Shown here piece by piece: positions 21,410 through 23,090 of a stretch of DNA of 23,090 nt (its first letter is position 1; every line of letters starts with the position of its first letter). The notes under the pieces are model-generated. The model saw only the letters and a list, made by a program, of their open reading frames with translations, did not search any database and had not been told where the DNA came from. Source of the DNA: an uncultured Gammaproteobacteria bacterium (lineage in GTDB: Bacteria; Pseudomonadota; Gammaproteobacteria; Chromatiales; Chromatiaceae); NCBI GenBank assembly GCA_937926265.1, contig CALAZS010000100.1, forward strand, positions 1 to 23,090, in the 5' to 3' direction. The translations under genes were made by a program, and so were the position numbers.

Positions 21410-21913
21410 TTACCATTCTGCAGTCTCCGTGATTATTTCTTCCATCAAGGCAGTCATTTCAGCCACAGCCTCTTTAGAGGCTTCGTCAAGCACATAAGGT
21501 TTTCTATATGACAGCCTGACATTTTCCGGATCAGCCGTCAGCACGTAAATACTGATAGAGAATGGACAAAGGCTGATATTTTCAAAATTTGCCATGATTA
21601 ACTTGTGTGAGATTTTTGCACTGCAAAATTCCACCATTTCTCCATTTTCCAAAACCTTTTCAGTTACGCCAAAGGCAGGACCGGTTCTTTCAAGCATTTC
21701 ACTCGGCGGCAGTGTATGGGCAATATTAATGCCTTTACCCTTGATGACTTCTTTTAAGGTATTAAGCGATTCTTCATAATCACCGCCTTCAATAACCTTT
21801 GTGTAAACCGGAGAAGGAGTATCACCACCTGCATAGAGGGAAGCACCAAATAACATCAATGCTGCCGTTAAAAAAACGATGGCATTATGTTTAAGATTTT
21901 GTTCTTTTTTCAT
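21410..21913 (-). CDS. Exported DUF302-domain protein
   Basis: The start is ATG 21913, with GGAGA eight bases upstream. The 167-residue product has a signal peptide (hydrophobic core AIVFLTAALMLFGAS, cleavage near LYA) and then a DUF302 fold: YEESLNTLKEVIKGKGINIAHTLPPSEML, an acidic turn, and ISLCPFSISIYVLTADPENVRLSYRKP, where the family Cys-Pro pairing is visible. A C-terminal helix (SKEAVAEMTALMEEIITETAEW) closes it. DUF302 proteins often accompany haem or sulfur-oxidation functions, but their biochemistry is poorly defined. It follows the VOC gene after 38 bases and may share its transcript. Confidence 0.82.
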   Translation of the reverse strand: MKKEQNLKHNAIVFLTAALMLFGASLYAGGDTPSPVYTKVIEGGDYEESLNTLKEVIKGKGINIAHTLPPSEMLERTGPAFGVTEKVLENGEMVEFCSAKISHKLIMANFENISLCPFSISIYVLTADPENVRLSYRKPYVLDEASKEAVAEMTALMEEIITETAEW

Positions 21914-21951
21914 TATCATTTCTCCGAACACCAGCTAGATATGACAGTATT

Positions 21952-22323
21952 TTAACTTTCTATAAACTCTAGCGCATTTTGGTCCGGGTCGCGGCAAAAC
22001 AGGGCTTTTCGACCGGAACGGCTGGTTGTAAAAGGAATATTTTTTTCGGACAGCTTTTCAATCAATTGGCTTATATCATCGATATGAAATGCCAGGTGAC
22101 GGTCTCTGCCACCATGTTCCGGGCGGCCATCCAGCGGATCCGGGTTTGGCAGCTCAAGCAGGTGTACCTGGAATCCCACAAGGTTAAGCCAGGCTCCCGG
22201 ATAGCCCAGGTCAGGCCGTTTCTCATCAACCTGCATACCCAAAATATCGTGGTAAAACCTCAGTGATTGCCCAACATTGCTGACTATGAGGCTGGCATGA
22301 TGAAAACCCTTGACCTGAAACAC
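21952..22323 (-). CDS. VOC/glyoxalase-fold protein
   Basis: This 123-residue, single-domain vicinal oxygen chelate protein has two beta-alpha-beta-beta-beta modules. Putative metal ligands are His8 or His9 (GFHHASLIV), Glu57 (HLLEL), His76 (DRHLAFHI) and Glu119 (ALEFIES), so the metal site appears complete. Such proteins include glyoxalase I, dioxygenases, isomerases and resistance proteins, and the reaction here cannot be specified. It starts at GTG, five bases after the TAA of the DUF3365 gene, with AAGG directly before the start. Translational coupling to that gene is likely. Confidence 0.88.
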   Translation of the reverse strand: MFQVKGFHHASLIVSNVGQSLRFYHDILGMQVDEKRPDLGYPGAWLNLVGFQVHLLELPNPDPLDGRPEHGGRDRHLAFHIDDISQLIEKLSEKNIPFTTSRSGRKALFCRDPDQNALEFIES

Positions 22324-22328
22324 CTTGA

Positions 22329-22904
22329 TTAAAGGGTTTTACTCAAAGTGAACGCTCCGCGTAAATCACCTGGTTTGAAACCGCGCGCTTCATCATCCGG
22401 GTAAAAACCTTTGATGGTTTCAGCGACTTCGGCTTTAACCTGGTCGCCGCCGTGACAGTTCATGCAGACTTCACCAGTTGGAATAGCTTTCATGAAGCGG
22501 AAAGTTTTCTTGCCGTCAACCATCACGGTTTCACTGAACTCAAGCGTCTTGGGAGACTCACCCGCTGCTTTACGCTCTTCAAATTTGTTTAATACAGTCA
22601 ATTCCCAGTCATCCGGGGCATTATTGGGGTTTCTCAGTTTTAAGCTGGTTCGGCCTACCGCCCATCCGCTCTCTGCAGCCACTTTGCTGGCAATCGGATC
22701 TGCCGAGGTATTGCATGCCTTTACAGCTGCTACAGGCCCACCTGCTTTCATGGCACTTTGCAACGTCGTTTTTAAAGATTTACCAAGTTTCATCGCATTG
22801 GCCCGGGCTTCATCATGCATTGCCTGGTTTTCACCGGCAAAAACACCTGATACAGCCAGTGACAATGTGAGCCCGCTAACAATAGTGAATATGGATTTTT
22901 TCAT
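22329..22904 (-). CDS. Periplasmic DUF3365 (Tll0287-like) single-haem protein
   Basis: This 191-residue protein is preceded by AAAGGAG six bases before ATG. A signal peptide (MKKSIFTIVSGLTLSLAVSG, cleavage near FAG) leads into a helical domain with VKACNTSADPIASKVAAESGWAVGRTSLKLRNPNNAPDDWE, the diagnostic DUF3365 segment. The haem c attachment motif CMNCH follows (Cys147, Cys150, His151), then GFYPDDEARGFKPGDLRGAFTL. Proteins of this family bind one c-type haem and are thought to act in redox or gas sensing. It heads the minus-strand unit with VOC and possibly DUF302. It is distinct from the chemoreceptor haem domain elsewhere in the window, though the strategy is shared. Confidence 0.92.
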   Translation of the reverse strand: MKKSIFTIVSGLTLSLAVSGVFAGENQAMHDEARANAMKLGKSLKTTLQSAMKAGGPVAAVKACNTSADPIASKVAAESGWAVGRTSLKLRNPNNAPDDWELTVLNKFEERKAAGESPKTLEFSETVMVDGKKTFRFMKAIPTGEVCMNCHGGDQVKAEVAETIKGFYPDDEARGFKPGDLRGAFTLSKTL

Positions 22905-23090
22905 TGGATACTCCTTTGGTATTTTTTAATTTTATTTTCAGAGCTTACCCATTTTTAGCTTTGTTGCAAGACTCACAGGACCACCCGTGTTGAAAACATC
23001 CTGTTTGAATCAGAACCCTTCAAAAAGCAGATTATTTTATTTTCTGTAAAATACGCAGATATCAACCTTGGTAATTTATTAATTTCATGC

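Noticed and set aside
1..23090. CRISPR arrays, tRNA or rRNA genes, prophage or toxin-antitoxin modules
   Set aside because: No regularly spaced repeats, no cloverleaf-type sequences and no phage, integrase or recognisable toxin-antitoxin proteins were found on reading both strands.

Overview
The window reads as a chromosomal segment of a Gram-negative, flagellated gammaproteobacterium-like organism with moderate-to-low GC. I infer this from the Zwf/Gnd pair, Sec- and lipoprotein-type exports, a class III cyclase with PilZ, a FliA-type promoter and periplasmic c-type haem proteins. A partial gene at the left edge resembles the membrane anchor of the sulfur-oxidiser APS reductase (AprM), which would point to a sulfur-oxidising relative; that assignment is tentative. 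I see no tRNA, rRNA, CRISPR array, insertion sequence or phage gene.

Layout. (1) 1-488, minus: partial membrane protein. (2) 850-8262, plus: a tightly overlapping nine-gene operon for an Mrp-type cation/proton antiporter in the order E-F-G-(A C-terminal+B)-C-D-D'-small membrane protein-D''. It has three large proton-channel-like subunits and no conventional full-length MrpA. (3) 8448-8582: a 44-residue acidic protein with a strong ribosome binding site. (4) 8932-11374: a signalling block with a diguanylate cyclase (plus), converging on a minus-strand run of a secreted protein, a bacteriohaemerythrin and a stand-alone BLUF photoreceptor. (5) 11576-12672, minus: a short SRAP-family protein, bracketed by a 14-bp inverted repeat, downstream of an unrecognised 211-residue protein. 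(6) 12811-16939, minus: a chemoreceptor with a periplasmic CxxCH haem site and two PAS domains, then an adenylate cyclase-PilZ fusion, then a putative lipoprotein. A near-consensus sigma-28 (FliA) promoter lies upstream. (7) 17189-19760, plus: gnd and zwf of the oxidative pentose phosphate pathway, with a terminator embedded in the convergent EamA-family exporter gene (19791-20669). (8) 20733-22904, minus: exported and small proteins (His-rich protein, DUF302, VOC/glyoxalase-fold, DUF3365 haem protein).

How the genes fit together. The strongest coherent unit is block 6. A haem-bearing, redox- or gas-sensing chemoreceptor is apparently co-transcribed from a flagellar promoter with an enzyme that makes cAMP and carries an intact c-di-GMP-binding PilZ signature. 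Two blocks away lie a diguanylate cyclase with an altered inhibition site, a BLUF blue-light sensor and an oxygen-binding haemerythrin-like protein. The region therefore looks like a sensory cluster linking light, oxygen/redox, c-di-GMP, cAMP and motility. The Mrp operon would couple ion gradients to respiration or pH homeostasis. All functional statements are inferred from sequence features read by eye; no database search was run.
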